Shown: one piece after another, positions 25,401 through 33,539 of the stretch | Layout of the letters: each line of letters starts with the position of its first letter | How positions within the stretch are numbered: the first letter of the stretch is position 1 | NCBI RefSeq assembly: GCF_943736995.1 | Contig: NZ_CALSFT010000002.1 | Coordinates: forward strand, 868,001-932,000 | Direction of reading: 5' to 3' | DNA: 64,000 nt | Source of the DNA: Sporosarcina sp. Marseille-Q4943 | Lineage (GTDB): Bacteria; Bacillota; Bacilli; Bacillales_A; Planococcaceae | Notes under the pieces: model-generated | Database searches by the model: none | Seen by the model: the letters and a program-made list of their open reading frames with translations, nothing else | What the model was told of the DNA's origin: nothing | Made by a program: the position numbers and the translations under genes

Positions 25401-25530
25401 CGCATAAGCTCCCGTAATTACGCATAAATCTCAGCAGACACGCATAAACCCGGAAATCCACGCATAAATCATTCCAGAAGCGCATAAATCCACAAATTCA
25501 CGCATAACCGCCCACAGCCGCGCATAACCA
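25401..25530. repeat. Phased short-repeat array 4 (core CGCATAAAY, exact 20-bp period, 7 units)
   Basis: CGCATAA begins at 25401, 25421, 25441, 25461, 25481, 25501 and 25521, every step exactly 20 bp. Same core and period as array 3 but unrelated spacers. It starts just after the terminator of the YozG-like gene, as arrays 1 and 3 also start after terminators. Confidence 0.92.
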
Positions 25531-25553
25531 CAAGAAATGTTTTCCACCTTTCA

Positions 25554-25582
25554 TTCACAATCATCCCCATCAATGCTACAAT
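25554..25582 (+). promoter_or_regulatory. SigA-type promoter of comFB
   Basis: TTCACA (25554-25559), 17-bp spacer, TACAAT (25577-25582). The roughly 90-bp leader that follows contains the palindrome GGAATCGATTCC. Confidence 0.55.
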
Positions 25583-25672
25583 TAATGAAAATCATACCAA
25601 TCCCATTGGCGGTCCATCTCCAAAGCTCGAAAGAATGCCGCCGCGGAATCGATTCCAAGGGGGTACCGAAAC

Positions 25673-25957
25673 ATGCCGGTATATAATGTAATGGAAGAAG
25701 TCGTCCATGGCGTCTTACAACAGTACGAAAAAGAACTTCATCTGACATGCAACTGCGACAGATGCAAAGACGACATCATGGCAATCGCACTCAACGAAAT
25801 CAAACCGCGCTATATCGTCAACAGCAAATTGAGTCCGTACATCCGTGCCGAACACGTCGCGGATCGGCAAGGCGCAACGAACATCCTCTCAACAGTCGTC
25901 AAAGCAGCACGAATCGTCTCTGCTAACCCGCGCTGCGATAACGCAAAAAAAGAGTAG
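25673..25957 (+). CDS. comFB: ComFB-family late competence protein
   Basis: 94 residues. YNVMEEVVHGVLQQYEKEL, then CNCDRCKDDIMAIALNEIKP (a CxCxxC metal-binding-like cluster) and PRYIVNS, the ComFB family layout. AAGGGGG lies upstream of the ATG. In B. subtilis comFB sits between comFA and comFC; here those two genes are fused by overlap 5 kb downstream and comFB stands alone beside a flagellin paralogue. Role in competence is poorly defined. Confidence 0.85.
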   Translation: MPVYNVMEEVVHGVLQQYEKELHLTCNCDRCKDDIMAIALNEIKPRYIVNSKLSPYIRAEHVADRQGATNILSTVVKAARIVSANPRCDNAKKE

Positions 25958-25984
25958 GCCGGGAGAAATCCCAAAGCCTACTCT
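25944..25984 (-). terminator. Shared terminator of convergent comFB and flagellin-paralogue genes
   Basis: AGAGTAGGC (25951-25959) pairs with GCCTACTCT (25976-25984); the T run is on the minus strand (rc of 25944-25950). It overlaps both stop codons. Confidence 0.8.
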
Positions 25985-26795
25985 ACTTCGAAAACAACGA
26001 CATCACACTATGGATATTCTGGTTCACCTGTTTCACAAGCAAATGATCGCCTTGCTGACGAATGTCCAGATTGACAAAATTAATCATTTCCTTCGCCATA
26101 TCCGTATCCTCCAGCAACGAAAGCGACTTTGTCAAATTAGTTTCGAACACGAGCACATTCGTTAAATGATGCTCGACCGCTTCCATATTCGAGCCGATCC
26201 GCGTCAAATGCCTGGAAACCGTCTTGATAGCCTCATCGATCTTCGTAATCAGCTCATTCGCCTCCGCTCGCATCCGCAGCGAAGCCCCTTCAAGGCCGAG
26301 TGCCTTCGAACTGACATCCACAAGCGTAATCTGCATCTGCTGTCCGGCATTCGCCCCGACTTGCAACGTCAACGACCCGTTCTGACCTAAAATCTTCTTC
26401 GTATTAAACTCAAGCTTCGTCGCCGTATCGTCCACAGCACCTAGCAAATGATCAAGCTCCACCTGGCTCGCCGCCCGGTCATTCACCGTTAGTGTATCAT
26501 TCGCACTCATCACCGCAAGCTCCCGCGCCCGCTGCAACAGGCCGTTCACATTATTCAGCCCTTCATTCGACGCCTCAAGAACAGACAACCCGTCCTGCAT
26601 ATTGCTTTGCGCCCGGGAAATCCCGCGAATCTGCGCGCGCATCGTCTCTGAAATCGACAGACCCGAAGCATTGTCGCTGCCCTTCGCAATCTTCACGCCA
26701 GACCCAAGCTTCACCAAACTATTTTCGATCTGCCCAGCGTTCCGCATCGACCGGTTCGCCGAAACCGCAATATGCTCTGAACTCAAAACACGCAT
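25983..26795 (-). CDS. Divergent flagellin paralogue
   Basis: 270 residues. The N-terminal D0/D1 helix region (about 1-140) is clear: SLVKLGSGVKIAKGSDNASG, LSISETMRAQIRGISRAQSN, QDGLSVLEASNEGLNNVNGL. The C terminus keeps DTDMAKEMINFVNLDI but ends HLLVKQVNQNIHSVMSLFSK, quite unlike the AQANQQPQGVLQLLR end of main flagellin. D2/D3 is essentially missing. Upstream a SigD-like -10 (GTCGATAT) is visible. Opposite it lies a FliS-like gene, so this is probably a minor or specialised filament protein with its own chaperone. Confidence 0.85.
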   Translation of the reverse strand: MRVLSSEHIAVSANRSMRNAGQIENSLVKLGSGVKIAKGSDNASGLSISETMRAQIRGISRAQSNMQDGLSVLEASNEGLNNVNGLLQRARELAVMSANDTLTVNDRAASQVELDHLLGAVDDTATKLEFNTKKILGQNGSLTLQVGANAGQQMQITLVDVSSKALGLEGASLRMRAEANELITKIDEAIKTVSRHLTRIGSNMEAVEHHLTNVLVFETNLTKSLSLLEDTDMAKEMINFVNLDIRQQGDHLLVKQVNQNIHSVMSLFSK

Positions 26796-26836
26796 TCCAT
26801 CACCCCAATTCTAACCTCATCAACTTCTCCATCTTT

Positions 26837-26863
26837 ATATCGACCCAAAACGGTTGAAATGAA
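26837..26863 (-). promoter_or_regulatory. SigD-like promoter of the flagellin paralogue
   Basis: Minus strand: TTCA (26860-26863), 15-bp spacer, GTCGATAT (26837-26844), compared with TAAA-N15-GCCGATAT. The -10 is good, the -35 weak. Confidence 0.5.
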
Positions 26864-26880
26864 CAGAAAAAAGTCGATAC
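26854..26880 (+). promoter_or_regulatory. SigD-like promoter of the FliS-like gene
   Basis: TTGA (26854-26857), 15-bp spacer, GTCGATAC (26873-26880). It overlaps the divergent SigD-like promoter, so both genes are probably in the motility regulon. Confidence 0.5.
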
Positions 26881-26907
26881 AAAAAGAAAAGCGGCAGGAG
26901 GTCCCAC

Positions 26908-27321
26908 ATGACAACAATAGACATCGAAAAAGCAATTCAAATCTACATAGAAGCAAGCGCCTCCACACTATCGATGATGGAATACGTCCTCCTCCTGCTC
27001 AACGAATTCCAGAAAAACGTCCAGCAGTGTAAGCAGGCGATAGCAGCAGGGGACTCAGACGACCGCGGCCGCGACCGCTCGTTGCAAAAAGCACAGGACT
27101 TCCTATTCGAACTAATGACAACGACCGATCATGAAGCCGAACGAAGCGACCGGCTCATGACAATCTACCTCCACATGAACCAATGCCTCGTCCAAACGCA
27201 TATAACGAAAACGGACGACCTGCTCGGCCATGTCGAGGAAATGACCGTTCAGCTAATCGCGTCATGGCAAGTCGCCAAACAAGTGACACGCCGCAGGAAT
27301 TTCACGACGGACCGCTTGTGA
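26908..27321 (+). CDS. FliS-like flagellin export chaperone paralogue
   Basis: 137 residues, ribosome site CAGGAGG. All-helical with the FliS layout: Y-x-EASASTLSMMEYVLLLLNEF (cf. the TASPxELxxMLY segment of FliS), QKNVQQCKQAIAAGD, KAQDFLFELMTTTD, RLMTIYLHMNQCLVQTHITK and the ending helix ASWQVAKQ. Divergence from ordinary FliS is large, but the helix pattern and the divergent flagellin paralogue both point to a dedicated chaperone. The normal fliS is expected elsewhere. Confidence 0.65.
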   Translation: MTTIDIEKAIQIYIEASASTLSMMEYVLLLLNEFQKNVQQCKQAIAAGDSDDRGRDRSLQKAQDFLFELMTTTDHEAERSDRLMTIYLHMNQCLVQTHITKTDDLLGHVEEMTVQLIASWQVAKQVTRRRNFTTDRL

Positions 27322-27340
27322 ATGAGCGGTTTTTGGATTA

Positions 27341-27455
27341 ATGAGAGATTCCCAGGGGAATATGAGAACTTATTCCACATAAATGAGAAGTCCCAGTGAA
27401 AGAACGAGAACTCTTCTAGCGTAAATGAGAAGTCCCGAGGAAGGAACCGGAATTC
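27341..27455. repeat. Phased short-repeat array 6 (core ATGAGAA, 21-bp period, 6 units)
   Basis: ATGAGA-type cores begin at 27341, 27362, 27383, 27404 (ACGAGA), 27425 and 27446 (ACCGGA); each step is exactly 21 bp. Spacers vary. It occupies the gap between the FliS-like gene and the terminator of the enoyl-CoA hydratase gene. Confidence 0.8.
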
Positions 27456-27468
27456 ATCCCGCACAAAC

Positions 27469-27507
27469 AAAAAACCTGGGAATCAGCGAGCACTCGCAAT
27501 CCCCAGG
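27469..27507 (-). terminator. Terminator of the enoyl-CoA hydratase gene
   Basis: On the minus strand CCTGGGGAT pairs with ATTCCCAGG (one wobble) and is followed by six T (rc of 27469-27474). Confidence 0.85.
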
Positions 27508-27518
27508 ACGTCCCCATA

Positions 27519-28295
27519 TCATTTCCCTTTAAACTCCGGTTTCCGCTTCTCCGCAAATGCGGCGAGCGCTTCCAACCGATCCTCTGTCGGAATCGTAATT
27601 TCATAAGCCTTCCGCTCGATTGCAAGCCCTGTCTGCAAATCGGCGTTCATCCCGTGTTTAATTGCAAACTTCGCTTGTTGCAACGCAATCGGTCCAGTTG
27701 TAAGCAGCTGCTCTATGAAACGATCTACTGTTTCTTGTAAAAAATTCACTGGAGCGACTCCCGTCAACATGCCGTACAAAAGAGCGTCTTCAGCTTTCAA
27801 TCGTCTTGCCGTCAAAATGAGTTCCATCGCCTTCGCTTCACCGATCAGCCTCGGCAACCGCTGCGTCCCGCCAGCTCCCGGAATGATGGCAAGCCCCGTC
27901 TCCGTCAGCCCCATCAAAACCGAATCCGCCGCGAATCTGAAATCGCAAGCAAGCGCAAGCTCCATTCCGCCGCCGAACGCATAGCCATTCAACACCGCAA
28001 TTGTCGGCTGCGGCAAATTCTCCACCATCGTGAACACTTCACCGATCTTGTAAATATTCCGCTTCACTTGCGAATCGGTGAGCGTCCGTCGTTCCTTCAA
28101 ATCAGCCCCCACGCTGAATGCACGGTCCCCGGAGCCCGTAAAGACGACAACTCGGATATCGGGATTAATGCGGATTGACTCGATCACTTGTCCTAGTTCC
28201 GACAGCATATCGTAATTGAAAGCATTCATCGCTTCAGGGCGGTGCAACGTCACCTTCGCGACATGCCCCTTTTGTTCAAACAGTAGTGTTTCCAT
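27519..28295 (-). CDS. Enoyl-CoA hydratase/isomerase family protein
   Basis: 258 residues from the ATG at 28295, with GGGGGAA upstream; an ATG 15 bp earlier overlaps the ribosome site. Crotonase fold: oxyanion-hole segments FSVGADLKE and NGYAFGGGMELALACDFR, and the two catalytic Glu in GLTETGLAIIPGAGGTQRL (positions typical of enoyl-CoA hydratases). C-terminal AFAEKRKPEFKGK is the usual end. Likely beta-oxidation; no partner genes adjoin it. Confidence 0.9.
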   Translation of the reverse strand: METLLFEQKGHVAKVTLHRPEAMNAFNYDMLSELGQVIESIRINPDIRVVVFTGSGDRAFSVGADLKERRTLTDSQVKRNIYKIGEVFTMVENLPQPTIAVLNGYAFGGGMELALACDFRFAADSVLMGLTETGLAIIPGAGGTQRLPRLIGEAKAMELILTARRLKAEDALLYGMLTGVAPVNFLQETVDRFIEQLLTTGPIALQQAKFAIKHGMNADLQTGLAIERKAYEITIPTEDRLEALAAFAEKRKPEFKGK

Positions 28296-28398
28296 TATGA
28301 ATTCCCCCATTTGCTTAAACTTTCTTCCAACATATCATTTTTCTACACCTGCCGCTATTATAATAGTTTGAAAATTAGTAGTAAAAGAGAACCAGTTT

Positions 28399-28407
28399 TG
28401 CTATACT
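28399..28407 (+). promoter_or_regulatory. Extended -10 promoter of the EAL-HDOD gene
   Basis: TGCTATACT matches TGnTATAAT; no good -35 at 17 bp, which suits an extended -10 promoter. Confidence 0.5.
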
Positions 28408-28429
28408 GTTTTCATTGAGAGGTGGGAAA

Positions 28430-29665
28430 ATGGAGTTACATATATTTGTAGGCAGGCAGCCGATTTTGGACAGCGAAGGGCGGATTTTTGGCTACGAACT
28501 GCTTTATCGCAACAGTGAACGGAACAGCTTCCCGGATATCGATCCCGAACAGGCGACAGTCCAATTGCTCGTCAATACGTTTCTGTCGATCGGCGTCGAT
28601 CAAATTTCTGGCAACTCGAAGTCATTCATTAATTTTTCCGGTGAACTGCTCATTAAGGACATCTTTTCAAACTTGAAGCCGGAATGCGTCGTCATCGAAA
28701 TTTTGGAGGACGTCGAAATCACTCCTGCGCTCATTTCTCGGATTAGGGAAATCAAGCAGGAAGGGTTTGAACTTGCGCTCGACGACTTCATCGTGCAAGA
28801 CCAATACGCCTTACATACCGAACTTTTCGAGCTGATCGATTACGTGAAAGTCGACTTCCTCGCCGTCGATGAAAAGGGGAGACTTCCGATCGAGAAGTTC
28901 ATCAAACAGTATCCGCATATTAAGTTGCTAGCGGAGAAAATCGAAACGGAAGAGCAGTTTCAAAATGCGAAAAGAAGCGGCTACGACCTGTTCCAAGGGT
29001 ATTTTTTCGCAAAGCCCGAGATCATCAAAGGCGTCGAAATACCTGCGAACCTCAATCTGCATATGCAAATCATCAACAGATTGAATGACAGCGATCCTAA
29101 CATCGATGAAATTGCAAATCTCATACTCCATGACATCTCACTGACGTATAAACTACTGCGATTCATCAACACGATGAACTTCAGCGTCCCGAAAAGCGTC
29201 GGCTCAGTAAAACAGGCGATCATTCTAATCGGCATGCGCGAACTGAGGAAATGGATGCGGATTTTAATGCTGCAGGATATTAGCGACCATTCATCGAGCG
29301 GCCGCGTTAAGGCACTCGTTTCCTATTCAATGTCGCGCGCGAAAATGTGTGAACTCGTCGCTGTCCGCACGGGGTATCCGAACGGGGACGAGCATTTCTT
29401 CGTCGGCCTGTTTTCGTTGCTCGACGTCATTATGAAGCGCAGCTGGGACGATGTTTTGCCGATGTTCCCGTTCTCAGATGAAGTGGCGGAAACATTGCAA
29501 GGAAAGCAGACCGACCTGACCCCTTACTTGGAACTTGCTATCGCAACAGAGCGGTTTGATTTTGATAAAATCGTTCAAATTGGCAACCGGTTAGGTGTGA
29601 CGAAAAAGGAGCTCGTGGCATTCTCGAACAAAGCCAACCAGTGGGCGCGCATGCTCGAAAGATGA
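28430..29665 (+). CDS. EAL-HDOD signalling protein (YuxH-like)
   Basis: 411 residues from the ATG at 28430 (GAGAGGTGGG upstream). Degenerate EAL domain about 1-195: FVGRQPILDSEGRIFGYELL, EIL in place of EAL, DDF followed by Ile instead of Gly, KVDFLA, and GYDLFQGYFFAKP. HDOD domain about 200-400. The altered EAL and DDFG motifs argue against active c-di-GMP hydrolysis; a binding or scaffold role is more likely. It sits just upstream of degV-comFA, where degSU would be in B. subtilis. Confidence 0.85.
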   Translation: MELHIFVGRQPILDSEGRIFGYELLYRNSERNSFPDIDPEQATVQLLVNTFLSIGVDQISGNSKSFINFSGELLIKDIFSNLKPECVVIEILEDVEITPALISRIREIKQEGFELALDDFIVQDQYALHTELFELIDYVKVDFLAVDEKGRLPIEKFIKQYPHIKLLAEKIETEEQFQNAKRSGYDLFQGYFFAKPEIIKGVEIPANLNLHMQIINRLNDSDPNIDEIANLILHDISLTYKLLRFINTMNFSVPKSVGSVKQAIILIGMRELRKWMRILMLQDISDHSSSGRVKALVSYSMSRAKMCELVAVRTGYPNGDEHFFVGLFSLLDVIMKRSWDDVLPMFPFSDEVAETLQGKQTDLTPYLELAIATERFDFDKIVQIGNRLGVTKKELVAFSNKANQWARMLER

Positions 29666-29728
29666 GCTGACAGGGCGTTTCTTTTCACCTGCATATGAAG
29701 TAGAATATGATGCAGGAGTTGATTAGTA

Positions 29729-30574
29729 GTGAAAACAGCAATTGTAACAGATAGTACGGCATATTTGCCGCCACAAATAATAGAGAAACTCGATATAAAC
29801 ATCATCTCTTTGACGGTGACGATCGACGGACAAGTGTATGACGAGGAAGTCGATCTGACGTCAGCGGATTTTTACGATAAAGTGCGCGGCGAAGGGCCGC
29901 TGCCGAAAACATCCCAGCCGCCGGTCGGGAAATTTGTCGAGCTGTTCGAATCATTGAAGGAGAATTATGACGCCATCATTTCGATCCATCTGTCAAGCGG
30001 CATAAGCGGCACGTACGCAGGCGCCGTCCAAGCAGGGGAAATGACGGAAGGCGTCGACGTCCGCGCATTCGACTCGGAACTGTCATGCTATATGCAAGGA
30101 TTTTACGTCATCCGCGCAGCCGAAATGGCTAATGAAGGGGCCACTCCCGACGAAATCATGGCAGAGCTCGAGGAAATGAGAAAGACGATGCGCGCCTATT
30201 TCATGGTCAACGACCTCGCTCATTTGCAGCGTGGCGGCAGGCTTTCTAGCGCACAAGCGTTAATCGGCGGATTGCTCCAAGTGAAGCCGATCCTGCACTT
30301 CCAAGACAAAGTGATCGTCCCGTTCGAGAAAATTCGTACACGGAAAAAAGCGATGAAACGGATTGCAGACTTGCTCTCAGAAGACGCGGAAAGAATGCCG
30401 CTCGATGCAGCAATCATCCATGCCAATCGCCCAGAGGAAGCGGGAGCGTGGAAACAGGAGTTGGAAGAACGGATGCCCGACGTCAACTTCACGATCAGCC
30501 ACTTCGGGCCTGTCATAGGCACACATTTAGGAGAAGGTTCGATGGGGCTTGGGTGGGTGAAACGAAAAACGTAA
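29729..30574 (+). CDS. degV: DegV-family fatty-acid-binding protein
   Basis: 281 residues from a GTG with CAGGAG upstream. DegV landmarks: AIVTDSTAYLPPQI at the N terminus, PKTSQPPVGKFVELFE, SIHLSSGISGTYAGA (about 88-102), and HLQRGGRLSSAQALIGGLLQVKPIL. Family binds fatty acids, in some cases feeding a fatty acid kinase. The order degV-comFA matches B. subtilis (yviA-comFA). Confidence 0.92.
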   Translation: MKTAIVTDSTAYLPPQIIEKLDINIISLTVTIDGQVYDEEVDLTSADFYDKVRGEGPLPKTSQPPVGKFVELFESLKENYDAIISIHLSSGISGTYAGAVQAGEMTEGVDVRAFDSELSCYMQGFYVIRAAEMANEGATPDEIMAELEEMRKTMRAYFMVNDLAHLQRGGRLSSAQALIGGLLQVKPILHFQDKVIVPFEKIRTRKKAMKRIADLLSEDAERMPLDAAIIHANRPEEAGAWKQELEERMPDVNFTISHFGPVIGTHLGEGSMGLGWVKRKT

Positions 30575-30614
30575 GCATTCGTATACAATAAAAAACAAAA
30601 CTGGGGGTGTGGAC

Positions 30615-31994
30615 ATGACAAAACCATTCAATCCGGCAATCCGTGATTTCCTGGACGGCCGTATCTGGTTGCGCATGCATACCCCTTTTCCGCGTGAGGA
30701 AATTGACGCGCTTATAGATTCAGGCCAAATTCAAACAATCACAGGCATCGAAACAAAATCGACTTTCTTGAATAAAAAAAGACACTTCTGCAACAGGTGC
30801 GAAAACGACGATCCAACCCGCTTCACGACTTTCAATTGTGCCAAATGCGAAGGCCCGTGCACGTATTGCAGGCAATGTCTCAAAATGGGGCGAGTTTCTT
30901 CTTGCACGGAGCTCATCGTCTGGAACGGTGAGAAACCGGAATACCCGACGAACCATACGATTTCTTGGCAAGGCATACTCACGCCACATCAGCAAAAAGC
31001 ATCCGTCGAATTGACCGAAAGTCAAAATAAACGGGTATCCCATCTTATCTACGCCGTCTGCGGATCAGGGAAGACGGAAATCCTGTTCCAGCCAATACAT
31101 AAGCTGCTCATTGAAGGCAAACGAGTCTGCATTGCCGCACCTCGCGTCGATGTCATCCTCGAACTTGAACCGAGATTACGTGCAGCATTCCCAGATACAA
31201 AAATAGAAGCTTTGTACGGCGGCGCCAAGCCGACGATGGAAGCCTCACAGCTCGTCCTCGCGACAACCCACCAGCTATACAGATTCCGGCACGCATTCGA
31301 CGCCGTCTTCGTCGACGAAGCGGACGCCTTCCCATATAAGGCGGATGCGACATTGCAGAGAGCTGTGAAAAAAGCTGTCAAAACGGGCTTCCCAGTCCAT
31401 TACGTCACCGCCACCCCATCGGATAAGCTCCTATCGGAAATAAAACGGACGGGCTACGTCTCGATCATCAACCGCCGCTATCACGGCCATCCATTACCCG
31501 TCCCGACTTACACACCATTATGGAACTACGAAAAGCAAATCCGAAAAGGGACACTTCCGGAAAAGCTTGTCAAATGGACGGAACAGCGCCTTGCCAAGAA
31601 AGAACCGTTCCTCATCTTCTTCCATCATATCGGCTTAATGGAAGAAGCAGAGCCATTATTCCAACAGCTCGTCCCACGCATCCGCTCCGTCCATGCATCG
31701 CATCCAGACCGGAAAGAGCATGTGCAAGCATTGCGGAACAAAGAACTGCCGGGGCTACTCACAACAACAATCCTTGAACGTGGCATAACGATCCCGAATG
31801 TCCAAGTCGCAGTCGTCGGCGCAGAACAACAAATCTTCGACAAAGGTGCGCTCATCCAGATTGGCGGCAGGGTCGGCAGGTCGGCCGATTTTCCGTCCGG
31901 GGATTTCATCCTTTTCCATAACGGCATCACGTACGCGATGGACGAAGCGAAAGCCGAAATTCAGAAGTTGAATAAAGGAGGTGTCCGTACATGA
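30615..31994 (+). CDS. comFA: ComFA, DNA-uptake helicase of late competence
   Basis: 459 residues from the ATG at 30615, 7 bp after GGGGGTG. N-terminal four-Cys zinc finger (CNRC ... CAKC ... CTYCRQC), then a DEAD-like helicase: Walker A AVCGSGKTE, motif Ia AAPRVDVILE, motif II VDEADAF, motif III VTATPS, C-terminal QIGGRVGRSADFPSG. ATP-dependent motor for inward transport of single-stranded DNA during transformation. The stop overlaps comFC (ATGA). Confidence 0.95.
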   Translation: MTKPFNPAIRDFLDGRIWLRMHTPFPREEIDALIDSGQIQTITGIETKSTFLNKKRHFCNRCENDDPTRFTTFNCAKCEGPCTYCRQCLKMGRVSSCTELIVWNGEKPEYPTNHTISWQGILTPHQQKASVELTESQNKRVSHLIYAVCGSGKTEILFQPIHKLLIEGKRVCIAAPRVDVILELEPRLRAAFPDTKIEALYGGAKPTMEASQLVLATTHQLYRFRHAFDAVFVDEADAFPYKADATLQRAVKKAVKTGFPVHYVTATPSDKLLSEIKRTGYVSIINRRYHGHPLPVPTYTPLWNYEKQIRKGTLPEKLVKWTEQRLAKKEPFLIFFHHIGLMEEAEPLFQQLVPRIRSVHASHPDRKEHVQALRNKELPGLLTTTILERGITIPNVQVAVVGAEQQIFDKGALIQIGGRVGRSADFPSGDFILFHNGITYAMDEAKAEIQKLNKGGVRT

Positions 31995-32599
31995 AGTGCC
32001 TCCTTTGCGAACAGAAGCTGGAGACGACCCCAAGTTGGCAATCATTACTTGCAATCGAAAAGACACCTTTAATTTGCGAAGACTGTTCAAAAAGCTTCGG
32101 ACGTGTCGACATAAAAGAGGCAGGGGATGTAGTCGATCACGTCACTTCCATCTATACATACAACGAACCGATGCGCGAATATCTACATCAATACAAATTT
32201 CTGCAAGACGTCGCGCTCGCAGGCGTATTCGCGAATGAACTGCGCGGGGAACTCGCCCGAAAAGACGCAATCATCATTCCGATTCCGATGCATCCGCAGA
32301 AGAAGATTGAGCGGACTTTTGCGCACATCGAGGAAATACTGACGGCGGCACGCATTTCATTCAAAGATCTACTCATCAAGACGAACACCGAAGTGATGGG
32401 GGAGAAGACGAGGGAAGAGCGGCTTTCCATGCGCAATTTATTCTCAATTAAACCCGGGAGTGACATCCAAAATACGACCTACATCCTCGTCGATGACATT
32501 TACACAACTGGCACGACACTCCGCCACGCCGCAACCATTCTAAAGGAAGCTGGCGCTAGTCGAGTTGAGGCGGTCACGCTCATCCGTGCCGAAAAATAG
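31991..32599 (+). CDS. comFC: ComFC, competence phosphoribosyltransferase-like protein
   Basis: 202 residues, starting within the comFA stop. N-terminal zinc-binding CLLC ... CEDC, then a PRTase domain with the PRPP loop ILVDDIYTTGTTL (about residues 168-180). Required for transformation in related bacteria, probably with ComFA. comFB, which lies between the two in B. subtilis, is missing here. Confidence 0.93.
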   Translation: MKCLLCEQKLETTPSWQSLLAIEKTPLICEDCSKSFGRVDIKEAGDVVDHVTSIYTYNEPMREYLHQYKFLQDVALAGVFANELRGELARKDAIIIPIPMHPQKKIERTFAHIEEILTAARISFKDLLIKTNTEVMGEKTREERLSMRNLFSIKPGSDIQNTTYILVDDIYTTGTTLRHAATILKEAGASRVEAVTLIRAEK

Positions 32600-32611
32600 G
32601 AGGAAATCATC

Positions 32612-33028
32612 ATGGCAGATTTAAGACATTGCCCGACATGCGGGGACTTTTTCAATTACACTGGAATCCGCGAAGTTTGCGCGAAATGCGCACGCGGCGA
32701 AGAAGAAATGTACGAGGAAGTATACCGCTTCCTAAGAAGACGCGAAAACCGCGCCGCAACAATTGAACGGATCGTCGAAGTGACAGGCGTCACCGAAACG
32801 CTGCTCCATAAATGGGTACGAAAAGGAAGACTTCAACCGGCGCTTTTCCCGAACCTCGGCTACCCATGCGACAACTGCGGCAAGCTGACGACGAAAGGAA
32901 AGTTGTGTGATGTCTGCACGGAGGAACTAAAAAGCGGCCTCCGCCAATTCGAAGCCGCCCAGGAATTCAGGGAAGCAATCAAGAAAAGTGAAACCGGCAC
33001 ATATTTGTCTGATAAACGAGATGAATAA
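32612..33028 (+). CDS. yvyF: YvyF-type flagellar operon protein
   Basis: 138 residues, ribosome site AGGAGG. N-terminal zinc knuckle CPTCGDFFNYTGIREVCAKC, central HTH-like segment (ERIVEVTGVTETLLHKWVRKGRL), second knuckle CDNCGKLTTKGKLCDVC. It occupies the same place (comFC-yvyF-flgM) as in B. subtilis. Molecular role not firmly known. Confidence 0.92.
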   Translation: MADLRHCPTCGDFFNYTGIREVCAKCARGEEEMYEEVYRFLRRRENRAATIERIVEVTGVTETLLHKWVRKGRLQPALFPNLGYPCDNCGKLTTKGKLCDVCTEELKSGLRQFEAAQEFREAIKKSETGTYLSDKRDE

Positions 33029-33539
33029 GGAATCTATAGTGTTACGGCCATTACGTATCGCTGATTATGAAACAGTCCTCATTTGGAGCAAAGATGACCT
33101 ATTCTGCTCCGCAAATGGATGGGAATTAAATCGAAACGAAGAAGAGTTATACGATTGGTGGATTCGTTGCGTAAACAACAAAGCCGAAGACTTCATTAGA
33201 ATGGGTATCGAGTTCAACGGCAAATTTATTGGCTATGCCGACCTTGCAAATATAGTAGGAAACACCGCCGAAATCGGCATCGCAATCGGTGAATCTTCAT
33301 TATGGGGAAAAGGTATCGGCTATCATTCAACGTTGAGCTTAATGAAGTACGCCTCCTCAAATCTAGGCATCACCGTTTTCAACGCAGAAACACACGAAAC
33401 AAATACCCGCTCACGAAAAATGCTGCACAAGCTAGGATTCGAGGAAGTTAGCAGAATAGGCAGCGAAGAATACATAGGAGCGGAAACTCAACTTATACAG
33501 TATCGGCTGACGCCAAAAGTAATAACGCATAAATCCTGA
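33021..33539 (+). CDS. GNAT acetyltransferase inserted in the competence/flagellar operon
   Basis: 172 residues if translation starts at the ATG at 33021, overlapping the yvyF stop by 8 bp; there is no strong ribosome site, so coupling is likely. IVLRPLRIADYETVLIW start, EIGIAIGESSLWGKGIGYHSTLSLMKYA acetyl-CoA loop, NTRSRKMLHKLGFEEV ending: RimJ/RimL type. It separates yvyF from flgM, which adjoin in B. subtilis. Its last codons are made of a CGCATAAAT repeat core (33526), so the gene end lies inside repeat array 5. Confidence 0.8.
   Translation: MNKESIVLRPLRIADYETVLIWSKDDLFCSANGWELNRNEEELYDWWIRCVNNKAEDFIRMGIEFNGKFIGYADLANIVGNTAEIGIAIGESSLWGKGIGYHSTLSLMKYASSNLGITVFNAETHETNTRSRKMLHKLGFEEVSRIGSEEYIGAETQLIQYRLTPKVITHKS

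Noticed and set aside
24342..25530. CRISPR array
   Set aside because: Repeat cores are 7-10 bp with 10-13-bp spacers, far below CRISPR repeat and spacer sizes, and no cas genes are near.
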